DNA of 64,000 nucleotides. Origin: Puccinellia tenuiflora (lineage: Eukaryota > Streptophyta > Magnoliopsida > Poales > Poaceae). Position numbers and translations under genes: made by a program. The notes below the pieces were generated by a model that worked only from the letters and a program-made list of their open reading frames with translations, was not told the DNA's origin and did not search any database. Below are positions 1 to 9,167 of the stretch, one piece after another. Where the stretch lies: contig QRDG01000129.1 of the NCBI GenBank assembly GCA_012064385.1, forward strand, positions 1,275,380 to 1,339,379. The letters run 5' to 3'. Each line of letters starts with the position of its first letter. The stretch's first letter is position 1.

Positions 1-631
1 AGGAGGGAGAAGCGGCGACGGCGGAGCACGGCGTGTGCTCCGATCTGAACGGGAAGGGGCGGAGCGGCGGGGGCACGCGGCGGCGGCGACGGCGATTCCG
101 GCGTCGCGGGAGAGAGAAAGGGGAGGAGGGGGATTCTGCGGATAGTTTTTCAGAAAAGTCCTTGCCTTTGTCGTAAATCACAATTTGGCCTCTCGCCTCG
201 CGTTCTCGTGGACTGCGGGTTCTATTATCAGTTTTGGGAAGGGCTTTTTTGAAAAAACGTCATCGACGCCTCCCGCTGACCGTCGGATCGTCGCCGGACG
301 GACGGGATCATCCGGGTACTGTAGTACTGTAGCGCTACAGTGCGCACTGTAGCTGTGGACAGCTGCCCAAAATAACTCGTGGGAACCGGTCGCGGCCCAC
401 GCATCAGCCTCCCTTGCAAGTCCCACCGAAGGTGCACACCTGCGCACGCACCCACCCACCCACCGGCCAAACACAAGGCGATCGACCTGTCCCGTCTACT
501 CGTCTAGGTCTAGCCGTCTCCATCCCCCAGCCAAGCCAAGCCAATCTCCCGTCCGTCCGGCCGCGCCGCGACCCAATCCACACAGGAGCAGATCGATCCC
601 CACGCATCGTCTCACCTCGCAGGCTCGATCC
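1..631 (+). promoter_or_regulatory. Upstream region and 5' leader of the GeBP-like gene
   Basis: GC-rich DNA without a convincing ORF of its own. Positions 1-120 are purine- and CGG-rich and could be the 5' end of a gene that reads leftwards out of the window, but nothing proves this. No clear TATA box is seen before the ATG at 632. The last 200 bases are C-rich, with runs of CCCACC and CCATCC, as is common in grass 5' leaders. The open frames here on both strands follow the codon bias of the neighbouring gene and are not supported as genes. Confidence 0.45.
326..341. repeat. 16-bp perfect palindrome in the GeBP promoter
   Basis: ACTGTAGCGCTACAGT reads the same on both strands. Further partial copies of the half-site ACTGTAG lie at about 318-324 and 346-352, so the half-site occurs four times in 35 bp. 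It lies about 290 bp before the ATG at 632. It could be a binding site for a dimeric regulator or a chance product of a local duplication. Confidence 0.6.
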
Positions 632-1753
632 ATGGCCTCGGACCAAACCCTCCCACTCCCGCCACTCCCCGCCCCGTCCAACCCCAACCAGATCCACACC
701 CCGACCGCACCACACGACCCGACCCCGCCCCCCGCCGCGCGGAAGCTCCCCATCAAGCGCCGCTCCCCGCCGCGCCCCACCCCGTCCCCGTCCTCCTCCG
801 GCCCGGCCTCCTCCGGCGCCGCCGACCAGCAGCAGCAGCCGCCCTTCAAGTTCCAGCGCATCTGGTCCGAGTCCGACGAGCTCCGCTTCCTGCAGGGCCT
901 CCTCGGCTGCGGCTCCCAGGGCCTCGTCTTCCCGCGCGACCTCAACGTCTTCTACGACCGCTTCTCCGAGTCCATGCCCCAGCCCTACACCCGCTCCCAG
1001 CTCTCCGAGAAGCTCCGCCGCCTCAGGAACAAGCACCGCGGCGTCTCCACCCGCGTCGCCAGGGGCCTCGACCCCGCCCGCCTCGCCCCGCACGACCGCG
1101 ACGTGCTCCACCTCTGCGCCCGCCTCTGGGACCCCGCCAACGCCGCCACCTCGCCCTTCGCCGCCGGCTCCGGATCCTCCTCCGGGAACAAGCGCCGCCG
1201 CGCCAACCCGCAGGGAGGCGCCCTCTCGCTCGAGATGCCTGCCCCCTCCGGGGACAGCTACAATGGGATTAGTTCCTCCACCCCGGGCGCCGGCGCCTTC
1301 CTGGATGAGAACGGTGAGGATGCGATGTATCTCGAGCAGGAAAGCGGGCACCTTTACTTCGTCGAAGGTGCTGCTCTTGCAGCCGACTGCAGCCTCGATG
1401 GGCTTGCGATTGAGCAACCTGACACAGTCGCTCCTTTCACCAACAACATTGCCCCAGGCGAGGGAGTCGCCGTCGCTGATGTCCCAAATATTATTGGGAA
1501 CAACCTGGCTGTTGACAATGAGAACTGCAAGGTAATGCCGCCACAAAGCAGTGACCATCGCGTGGCAAGTGCCGTGCTGGATATTTTTGAGGAGTGTTTG
1601 AGGGAGGCAAAGGCTGATGGAACCATCTGCGATGCAAACGCTGAGGAAAGCGAGCTTGCCAAGCGGTGGAGGCAGCAGAGGATTGATGAGCTTGATGTGT
1701 TGAGCCGAAGACTCAGGTTGCTCATTGAGGATGCAACCACGGCTGGGCACTAA
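632..1753 (+). CDS. GeBP-like (DUF573) transcription factor
   Basis: A single-exon ORF of 373 codons. The ATG lies in a good plant context (CCATGGCC) and the stop is TAA. Residues 1-70 are Pro/Ser-rich and disordered, with a basic patch (IKRRSPPRP, 41-49) that could serve nuclear import. Residues about 72-168 match the DUF573 core of the GLABROUS1 enhancer-binding protein family: it opens with FKFQRIWSESDELRFLQGLL, has a basic helix around SEKLRRLRNKHRG, and ends LCARLWDP. The C-terminus (about 335-370) has a heptad-like Leu pattern (RRQQ..ELDVLSRRLRLLIED is representative), as in the leucine-zipper region of the family. Members are plant-specific DNA-binding nuclear proteins tied to hormone responses and leaf cell fate. 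That role is known for the family and only inferred here. The ORF is intact, and it is the only complete host gene in the window. Confidence 0.88.
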   Translation: MASDQTLPLPPLPAPSNPNQIHTPTAPHDPTPPPAARKLPIKRRSPPRPTPSPSSSGPASSGAADQQQQPPFKFQRIWSESDELRFLQGLLGCGSQGLVFPRDLNVFYDRFSESMPQPYTRSQLSEKLRRLRNKHRGVSTRVARGLDPARLAPHDRDVLHLCARLWDPANAATSPFAAGSGSSSGNKRRRANPQGGALSLEMPAPSGDSYNGISSSTPGAGAFLDENGEDAMYLEQESGHLYFVEGAALAADCSLDGLAIEQPDTVAPFTNNIAPGEGVAVADVPNIIGNNLAVDNENCKVMPPQSSDHRVASAVLDIFEECLREAKADGTICDANAEESELAKRWRQQRIDELDVLSRRLRLLIEDATTAGH

Positions 1754-4514
1754 AGTGAGATGTGTTTGGTGACATGCTTCCACCCTTTGCCGCTATGTAT
1801 AGAAAACTAGCTTATTGTGCTATGGTTATGTAGCTCATTGCTCTGCTTGAGCCTTGCTTTAGCCTGTCTATCATGATTTATGCCTATGTAACGTTGCTAC
1901 GGATATTCTTGTTTAGTTAATAAGTATCATTCCATCGTCACAATAATACCTTATGGTTCCAGCATTGTTGTCTATCTAGCGTCCTGCTGCCAGTATCATT
2001 TCAGTTTATCCTAATGTGTAATGAGAAGTAGTTCATGCAGCTGCCTCAGCCTTTTCACCTTTCTCCACTAATAGTGTTTAACTTTAAAAGCGGGCGTCCG
2101 GGCGATATCCTAGTGGTGCTAGCAGTGGTATCTTCTTGCTGGCCTGGGCCTACCATTGTGTGGCCTCATTATCTTAAAACTTGCAAACTTCGGAAGATGA
2201 TTATTCTGTTTACTTTGAGACCCATTTTATTCTGATTGCTTTGTACTAACTCGTTTTCATGTGATTTCAACCATTGCATCATTCTAATGTCTGAATTCCA
2301 ACGAAATGCTTAAGGTTGTCATTAGGTACATCAACTCTATGTGTAGACTCTCTAAGTTTGAGCTCTTTGTTGATTTGCCATTTGATCCCGCTGTAGACTC
2401 TAGCAGATATAATGTGCAACTTTGGTATCACTGGGTGGGATAGTTGCAATTTATGATCAAGATAATGGTTTAGTGCATTAGTGTTATTGGTTCCATGCTT
2501 ACTTTTGTCGTTACAATGTCTAACAGAATTACTGTTCTCAAGTATCTTGTTGAACTGATGTATGACATAGATTCCTTACGGTAGCAGACATTGAAGCTTC
2601 AATGTGATTTGCTTGTTTCATTTGAGGTTCTATGTTAGCTAATGCTGTCGTCTTTCGCAACTACTTGATCCATAGTTATTGTTAGCTCCAAGCTTCACAT
2701 TAGAAGAATGCTGGAGTAAACACTTAATTCGTTTCAGAGAAACAACACAATTTCAAGCATGATGGCTGTTTGTATGATAATATTCTTGGGTGTAATGTTG
2801 TTGTTGAACAGTTAATGTTGTGAATCGATTCTTCCATTTAGACTGTTCTCGGTGATAATCAACTTTTCTAGTTGTGTACTACATGTAAAGTTTTTTCTGG
2901 AGAATCCTTAAACAGTTATTCATTTAGGTGTTCAGATATTTAGATGAGGTTTGACATGCCTAACTGAATGTTTCTGTTTCTGCATAATGTGTGTTTGCAT
3001 TTCATGATTCTTGATTGTGTATGTATGAAAATACTGACTGTTAATTTCTAGCGGTATGTGGTTGCCATGATTTTTTTCAGGTCTAGGTCTAACCTCTTGT
3101 TATATTACTAGTTAGTTTTCACTTAGGTGTAGGTTGGTTCCTTGAAGGAGAATATGTTGGAAAGTTTGAAGGCAGGAGAGACTAAGCACTACACTAGAAA
3201 CATGAACGAAACATTTTACTTCAGATAACTATTTACGCACATCTTCTCTTGGTGCTCTTTAACTATAAGCACAAGGTGCATCATAATCTGTATAGCTAAT
3301 TGACTCAGGTCTTGAACTGAATTCCTATACATGGATATATTTGTGTGTCTGAATATATGTTCAGAATACCTTTTATGGTCTCCCACTCTCATCAAAGGAA
3401 TCTCCAGCTTACAGCTTCCTCCATGTATGATAACAGAAAAGTAGAGTGATGGCGGTGATTGGAGTCGATCCATGTATTTTAAAGCCTGCTGATCTTATCA
3501 TGTTTATCTTCTGTTGGCCATAGCACAAATCAAATGAATGAATCTCTTTAGATTTTGCAGTTCATATCATCCTGGGTATCATTTCACTTGTTTTCTGCCC
3601 ACCAGTGATGAGTTTCCCCAGAACGCATGATTTGCTAATCTGGCTTTCAGAAGCAGAGTGCAGATGACTGAGATGAGGTCACAGGAGGGAAACTCGGTGT
3701 TGATCCCCTAGGTAAGATTCCCTGGATTAGCTTCAGCACTGCATGCATGATGCATATGCACTTCAGTTACGGAAGCAACTGTGCTAGCTCTGGTCTTAGT
3801 TATCTTTATTTTGACTTGTTTTGTGCTGTACATGGCTGATGGCTGTTGCCTCGTCCAGTCGTCCTTGCTCCGGTCAGTGGCTTGACGGCGCAGCTGACCA
3901 CACCCGTAGGCCGTAGGTAGCTTTCCGCCGCCGAAGGTAGCAGTGTGATCATTGTGTTCAGTGGTACAATTGTTATATAGTTCCAGTTCTGAACAAATAC
4001 TAACCATCAAAAATTCAGTTGGTAGTGCGCTCTAGCTAGCTAAATTTACCTCATATAAACTGATGGACCACTTGATTGGTTTCATGGATTGCTTGCAATA
4101 TTGGGTACACTATTCTTTGCCTAGGATGACACGTGCATGCACTGGCGTTGAAATCATGCACTACCATGACATTCCCCCAGACGAATACACAATCCTTGTC
4201 GAATCATTTCGTCTTCAGAAACCCGAAAGTGATCGGCAATAAACTAAACTAATCGTAATGCGGATTCTTCGGGGGAATGATGATTTGAGGTTTTATTTTT
4301 ATAGTGGGCTTGCGTACGTACGTGCAAAGCAAGGAGGAGCTTTACAAAGCAAAACATACCTACGCTCAAGAGTTTCAGCCGAAAGCAAAAGCTTTGTTCA
4401 CATATGTTTTGCAAATCCTCTTAGTTTTTTGTTCAATTCTGGCCGAAACTCTGTTACGCGGCCAATGCTGTTAGCGTATTAGCTTTTGATGATGTTATGA
4501 TGATGGTTTGTATG
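1754..4514. other. 3' flank and intergenic DNA, no gene recognised
   Basis: AT-rich sequence begins straight after the GeBP stop codon. The first 200 bases probably include the 3' UTR, and an AATAAG at about 1919 is a weak polyadenylation candidate. The rest has only short ORFs without recognisable protein features on either strand. The T-rich composition is like grass intron or UTR DNA, so a spliced 3' UTR or a non-coding transcript cannot be excluded. Confidence 0.5.
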
Positions 4515-4531
4515 AGAATGGGAAAATGAGG
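4515..4531 (+). repeat. Left target-site duplication of the retroposed insertion
   Basis: 17 bases identical to 5927-5943. The first A could belong to the A tail on the right side, so the duplication is 16 or 17 bp. Confidence 0.85.
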
Positions 4532-5927
4532 ACGGACTGACCTTCTCCCAAAAAACGTTTCGCTCTGCCCGGGCGAAACCCTAGCCGCCGCCTCTCCGGT
4601 CCCTCTCCTCCCCTTCCCCTCCTCCTCGCCGCCGCCGGAGGGCGTCGCCGGCGGCGGCGGCGCGGGGCGCTGCGGTCGGGGGGAGCGCGGCGGCGCGGTC
4701 GCTCGGCGGCGGCGTGGGGGCTCCGTGGTCCGTCGTACCTACGGCGGAGGCCGCGGGTGACGCAGCTTGGCTGCTCCTCTAGCCTGGGGGGCGGGGAGCG
4801 CCTAGGAGGTAGGCCGTGCGCCGCGGCCATGGCGGGCATTGTCGGCAGCGGCTCTGCGGCCTGCAGGCTTCACGAGGAGGGTTCCGAGCGACGTCGGCTG
4901 GGTGGTGCGGCCACTTTGGCCGCCTCGAGCGTGGGAAGGCAGGGGCCGTGCCCGCTTCGAGCCCGCCGGTCATCGCTCCAGATCGGGTGTCGCTGGTGGC
5001 CATGGGGGCTGCCGGTCACCGATTTGGTTGAAGGAGCTCTCTCTCTCTCCGTCTCCCTTCAGTTCAGTGTTGCACAGAGCTTGGACGCCGGGGCGGCGGC
5101 CCTGGAAGGTTGGAGTTTGCTTGGTTGGCGGGCGAGCCAGCGACTCTGGTGCTGGCCGGTGCCCATGGCCGTGTGGGCGGCGTGGGGCTGGTGGGCGGCG
5201 TTCTGTGACGGTGGCTCGAGAGTCTCTGGACGCTCGGTGCTCCAGGTAGAAGGTGGAGAGGTTTGGCCAAGGGGAAACCCTTGCCTGGGATCTTCTCAGG
5301 CCGCGGCGGCGACGTCCTTGGACGTTGTCCCCTTCTTGAAGGCGTCGTAGTGGCTTTCTCGTCCTTCTATGCTCCGGATGAAAGTCCAAGATCTTTTGAT
5401 CGGGCGGCGGCGACGGTTTGGCGTCGTGATCTTGTTGAAGACGCCGTCTTGGAGCTCACAGTGTGCGGCCCTCCGGAGGTGGTTTGGTGTCGGGCGGCGA
5501 TCCCTGTGTTGTTGCTTTGGCGTCGGGTTTCTTCTGGCCAGGTTTGCAACAGGTTCTGCACCTCGGCGTTTCTTTGTGGGGCTTCCTTGTGATCCTGTTT
5601 GCAGCTGTGCGGACGGTGGCGGTGATCTCCTGGTTGATCTTCTGTTGTCTCCTCGGTCTTCCGTGTTGAGCCTGTCTGCATTGTGCGGACGGTGGCAGTG
5701 ATGTTTGATCATCTGTAGTCTCCTCGGTCCTCCCTGTTGAGCCTGTCTGCTTTCGCGGACGGTGACAATGGTGTTCCTGGTTGTTCACCTGTAATATCCT
5801 TGGTAGCCTTGTCTCTTGTATGTGTGCGGGGTTGTGTTGTAAGCTGGTTTCAGCACCGTTGTATCCTTGTCGCCGTTTGTGGCGTTATTAATTTAACGTC
5901 GGGCCTTTCTGGCCTTTTATCTAAAAA
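4532..5927 (+). mobile_element. Retroposed insertion (non-LTR type) with TSD and short A tail
   Basis: About 1.4 kb of GC-rich DNA inserted in AT-rich surroundings. It is bounded by direct repeats of AGAATGGGAAAATGAGG at 4515-4531 and 5927-5943. The right end runs TTTATCTAAAAA before the repeat, giving a short A tail. A variable-length TSD beyond 10 bp together with a 3' A tail is the mark of target-primed reverse transcription by a LINE machinery. The left part looks like an mRNA leader (GCGAAACCCTAGCCGCCGCC) and the right part holds a 70-76 bp repeat. No reverse transcriptase is encoded, so this is either a non-autonomous LINE derivative or a retroposed host transcript. ORFs inside it (for example 4757-5350) have no recognisable domain. 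Confidence 0.75.
5610..5825 (+). repeat. Three-unit degenerate tandem repeat, 70-76 bp period
   Basis: Units start with CGGACGGTG at 5610, 5686 and 5756. Each contains a GTCTCCTCGGT..TTGAGCCTGTCTGC-like middle, which decays in the third unit. The repeat lies in the 3' third of the retroposed insertion. Confidence 0.7.
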
Positions 5928-5943
5928 GAATGGGAAAATGAGG
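5927..5943 (+). repeat. Right target-site duplication of the retroposed insertion
   Basis: Perfect copy of 4515-4531, directly after the A tail. Confidence 0.85.
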
Positions 5944-6129
5944 GGAGATGCAACCTGCCTTATTCTTGTAGGAGTGACCTCATGTCCATCATTTTGTTCT
6001 AAACGGAAGTTCTATGGCAATGCTCAACACAAGAGCAAACCAGCACCACAAAAACATCGTCGACAGCTCGGCCTACCCTCGATGCTCTGCTCAGGTTTTA
6101 TTCTTCGAAAAGGGGTATCCCAGCCTCTG

Positions 6130-6700
6130 CATCGATTGATGCATGCAGCCTTTTATTGCTTTATTAAAAATGTGTTCTTACAAATAATTACATCATGGGT
6201 CATACAGAGTTGATACATGAATCAACCATTTAAAGAAAAGGGAAACCATGAAATGACACTGCATTAACATGTTATCCTATGATCAAAACGCCAGCTGTAC
6301 TGGTTGTTTAAATCCCGTGTTACCAACTCTAGCCGGTTGCACCCAATAGCCAAAGCATCTCGCTTCTCCATTGGTTGTAGGAAGGACCACATACGAATCT
6401 AGTGAATAGCCATCGGTATAACCTGCATAAATGAAGAAGATTTTGCCTTGTTAAAAATATAATCACTGCGTGTGTTCCAGATAGCCCAAACTAAAGCACA
6501 AACTCCAACTCGGATTTGGACTTTATCCTTCTTGTTGACACCCCTTACCAATTCCCAAACATATTCGTTATGTTAGCAGGGGACAAATATTAAAGGCCAG
6601 AATGACAATACGTCATACCATTTTTGCCATAGGACATGTTATAAACACATGCTGAATCGTCTCGTCTTGATCACAAAACAACATTTCTTACAGATCTGCT
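6130..6700 (-). pseudogene. LINE reverse-transcriptase 3' end (zf-RVT region), decayed
   Basis: On the minus strand, about 6690-6610 reads CDQDETIQHVFITCPMAKMV after correcting a one-base frame change. This is the Cys/His zinc-binding signature typical of the C-terminus of plant LINE reverse transcriptases. Further on, VGVCALVWAIWNTRSDYIFNKAK-like coding is readable near 6520-6430 in another frame, the usual tryptophan-rich continuation of the same domain. Several stops and frameshifts mean it cannot function. It is a 5'-truncated relic, and its boundaries are approximate. Confidence 0.65.
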
Positions 6701-7090
6701 CAGGGTGATCGATGCTCAGGGTGAAGATCGTAACCATTGGTTCTTCCTCTATCCAGCTGATGGCCAGGTTTACAGTAAAATTAGCATCAATCCGACCGCC
6801 TTTGACTTTGCTTCAACATGGATTGCACCACTACCACCTCGCGACTCCCCATCAAACATTTGGCGCTCCCTTCTTCTATTCATCCTATGGAAAATTTGGG
6901 ATGCACGCAACACCACGATCTTTAATGGAATCAACCTGTCTTGTATGGTTACTACTTACTACCAATAACATTGTTCTTGATCTTACTCTCTATACACATA
7001 GCTTTGGGATGTTCAACAAAAGGTGTATGTCTCTCCTTGGCGCGATCATCTATCATCTTGTGATATGTTATGTAAACGTGGTGTGATTTT
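6700..7090 (+). pseudogene. Second LINE reverse-transcriptase C-terminal relic
   Basis: An 87-codon open stretch at 6705-6968 encodes SNIWRSLLLFILWKIWDARN followed by TTIFNG. This is the recurring (F/L)xLWxIWxARNxxIFNG motif at the end of plant LINE polyproteins. It starts where the minus-strand LINE relic begins, so two LINE 3' ends lie back to back. That suggests one inserted into or beside the other, or an inversion of one copy. No intact catalytic domain is present. Confidence 0.55.
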
Positions 7091-8069
7091 GAACTAACTA
7101 GAAGGTGAACGCACACATGTTTCTATTATCGGTCTAGAATCTACAACATTTTAAAAAAATGTTTGTTTGGTTTGGTAGGCTATCAGTGGACATTTTGTTC
7201 TTTACGGTCTAAATTAAGTAAATAACACGAATTCAAGTGTGGATCCAACCAGTAAGAAGTTAGGACCTTCCATGACATTTTATATTATCGCACTTTAGAG
7301 GTTGTAGAGGTATATCCAGGTGGGGATCCTCCCACTCCCACCCCAATCCTCATCTCTCCCGCACTCTGGTGATTGTTGGGAGACAATAATTGCTTCATGA
7401 TCTTTTGACACCCTTGTTTTAACTCCCACCTTTTGTCCTCGGTGTTTCTTTGTACTCTTGGTAAAAAGAACTACATAAAACTGAACTTGCACACGCTAGA
7501 ACATTCTCAAATGTTTCAAATAGCCATGATTAATTGTCCACCCAAGTTGCAATAGTTGAGAATTTAAGTTCGTTTGACAAACTATTGTTGGAGCCACACG
7601 CATTGCACAACTTGCAATGTAGCCATTGACTCATCACCATATAGACATAGAAAAAGACCACTAGCACAAAATATGAGGCACGGGAAACACAACAGTTCTT
7701 TTTCCGTGATCCGACCAAAAAAACTTAAAACTACCATCTCAACCTCCGCTCTGATTTTGATTTTGATCGCTTGATCATGTCAATTTTTTCAAAGCAACGA
7801 GCAACCCAAAGCAATGCTCTTATCTTCATTCCTTTTGTGAAAACGAAAGCTAGTCTAGCATAGTCTTCTTGTGGCATTTTCCCATATAGAAAAGGAAGGT
7901 AACCCCACCGAGCTATGCATTGATTGATGCACACACTGGGGATAAAAACGGGTAGGCTCTCCACCGAGGAGTGCCTTCCCACCCGTATCCTCATTTAATA
8001 ATCAGAGAGATTATTCTCGTTCCCATGCCCATTAGGTTTGGGAAGGGGATCATTTTCCCCATTAAGGAT
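7091..8069. other. Intergenic DNA, no feature recognised
   Basis: AT-rich DNA with only short ORFs that I cannot assign. The minus-strand frame at 7994-7731 (87 codons) has no recognisable domain. The last 100 bases, with repeated GGGAA/TTCCC-like words, might be a remnant of another repeat, but I cannot name it. Confidence 0.4.
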
Positions 8070-8149
8070 TGTCGGCACAGTGGAAACCAGGGTACCACGG
8101 GCCGGCCTGCCAGGGCCCACAAAGATCTTCGGACGATTTTCGCTAAGGG

Positions 8150-8731
8150 CCAGGCTCTCCAAGCCTGGCGAGCCTCGCGAGGGTTTTTCCCTCGCGAGGG
8201 ATCCTTTCTCCTCGCCGAGGGTTCTCTCCCTTGGTGAGGGACCACTCCTCGACAAGGCGTCTCCGACGCCACCCGTGATTCTGCTAAGGACCAAGCTGAA
8301 GGGCTCGGCGAGACTTTCTGCCTCGCGAGGCTCCTTCCTCGCGAAGCCTTCTCTGCTTCCGCGGCAGAGCGCACATGGGCTCTGCGCCATGTGCAGAGTG
8401 ACGCGCGTGCCTACGCGCGATGACGACGACGCCGCAGTTGCCACTTCCATGTATAAAGCAGTCAACAAAGCGGCTTCAAGCAAAGCGGACAACGAGTATT
8501 GCCTCTTTGGCGATAAGGGAACCGTCTGCAGCTACGCTCCAAGGACGACGTCACCGTGGGTCACGTCCCACCTCATCAAGCGCCAGCCCACCGTCCGGTT
8601 GGCCGGTGGCTTTTCCAGCTTTGGTAGCGTCGTCCCTGCCATGGACCGCGTCCATGGACTCCACCTTTATCGTGCACCCTGCTCCTTCCCTCGTCGCCAT
8701 GTGGTAACCCTTCCCGCCCAAATGTTTGGGC
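8150..8731 (+). promoter_or_regulatory. Hairpin cluster in Element A U3
   Basis: Six inverted repeats lie upstream of the TATA box: 8150-8168 (7-bp arms), 8173-8199 (11-bp perfect arms around TTTTT), 8371-8394 (8-bp arms), 8402-8419 (7-bp arms), 8639-8657 (8-bp arms around CGC) and 8716-8731 (7-bp arms around TG). Five keep perfect arms in the right LTR, and the 11-bp hairpin has one mismatch there. They may be protein-binding palindromes or RNA/DNA structures. The function is unknown. Confidence 0.6.
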
Positions 8732-8750
8732 AGAAGAGGTCCAAGACGCC

Positions 8751-8758
8751 TATAAAAG
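8751..8758 (+). promoter_or_regulatory. TATA box of Element A 5' LTR
   Basis: TATAAAAG within GACGCCTATAAAAGGAGGG, a near-consensus plant TATA box, about 365 bp before the LTR end. The same box is at 31813-31820 in the right LTR. Transcription would start about 30 bp downstream and run into gag. Confidence 0.8.
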
Positions 8759-9116
8759 GAGGGGGAGCACGCCCTAGCAAGGGGTTCGATCTTCGGTTGG
8801 TGCAGCTCTAGTAGACCCTAACCCTAGATCTGAAGACTAGCAAATAGCCATTGTTAGCCACCTCGAGCTCTTCAAGCTCCCCTTGTACTGTGAACCTCTC
8901 CAAGCAGTGCAATACACCGTAGCAGGACGTAGGGGTTTTACCTCCCAAAGAGGGCCCTGAACCTGGGTAAGATCTTGTGTCCATCTCTGTAGTGTCGTCC
9001 GCAGCGAGTCCGACGAGCACCGTCGCCGGAGCACGTTGAGGATTGCTTGACTCCGTGTTCAGCCCCTTACACGATACCTTGGAGACACCCCCAGTTCCTG
9101 GGACCATTCTCCGACA

Positions 9117-9138
9117 TTTGGCGCGCCAGGTAGGGGGC
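9117..9138 (+). other. Element A primer-binding site
   Basis: TTTGGCGCGCCAGGTAGGGG follows the LTR end directly. It has the TGGCGC start of a tRNA 3'-end complement and is not the initiator-Met site used by the other elements here. I do not assign the tRNA. Confidence 0.65.
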
Positions 9139-9167
9139 TGAGGCGCGTCTTCATCCTCGACACAGCT

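Larger units (their letters stand above)
8070..9116 (+). repeat. Element A 5' LTR
   Basis: 1047 bp with TG..CA ends. The terminal inverted pair is TGTCGG / CCGACA. By eye about 95-97% identical to the right LTR, except for a replaced block just after the TATA box (about 8770-8815 against 31825-31870). The primer site follows directly. Confidence 0.93.

Noticed and set aside
404..1783. Long ORFs on the minus strand (459 codons) and in another plus frame (414-1535) over the GeBP gene.
   Set aside because: They are low-complexity Gly/Ala/Arg or Pro/Ser/Thr translations of a GC-rich coding region. The 632-1753 frame holds the conserved domain.
3189..3203. CACTACACTAGAAAC, similar to the terminal repeat of CACTA transposons.
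   Set aside because: No matching inverted end (TTTCTAGTGTAGTG-like) and no 3-bp TSD found nearby, so a chance match is more likely.
4757..5350. Protein-coding gene in the GC-rich 4.5-5.9 kb region.
   Set aside because: Several overlapping frames of similar length with no domain. The unit is bounded by a TSD and is a retroposed insertion.
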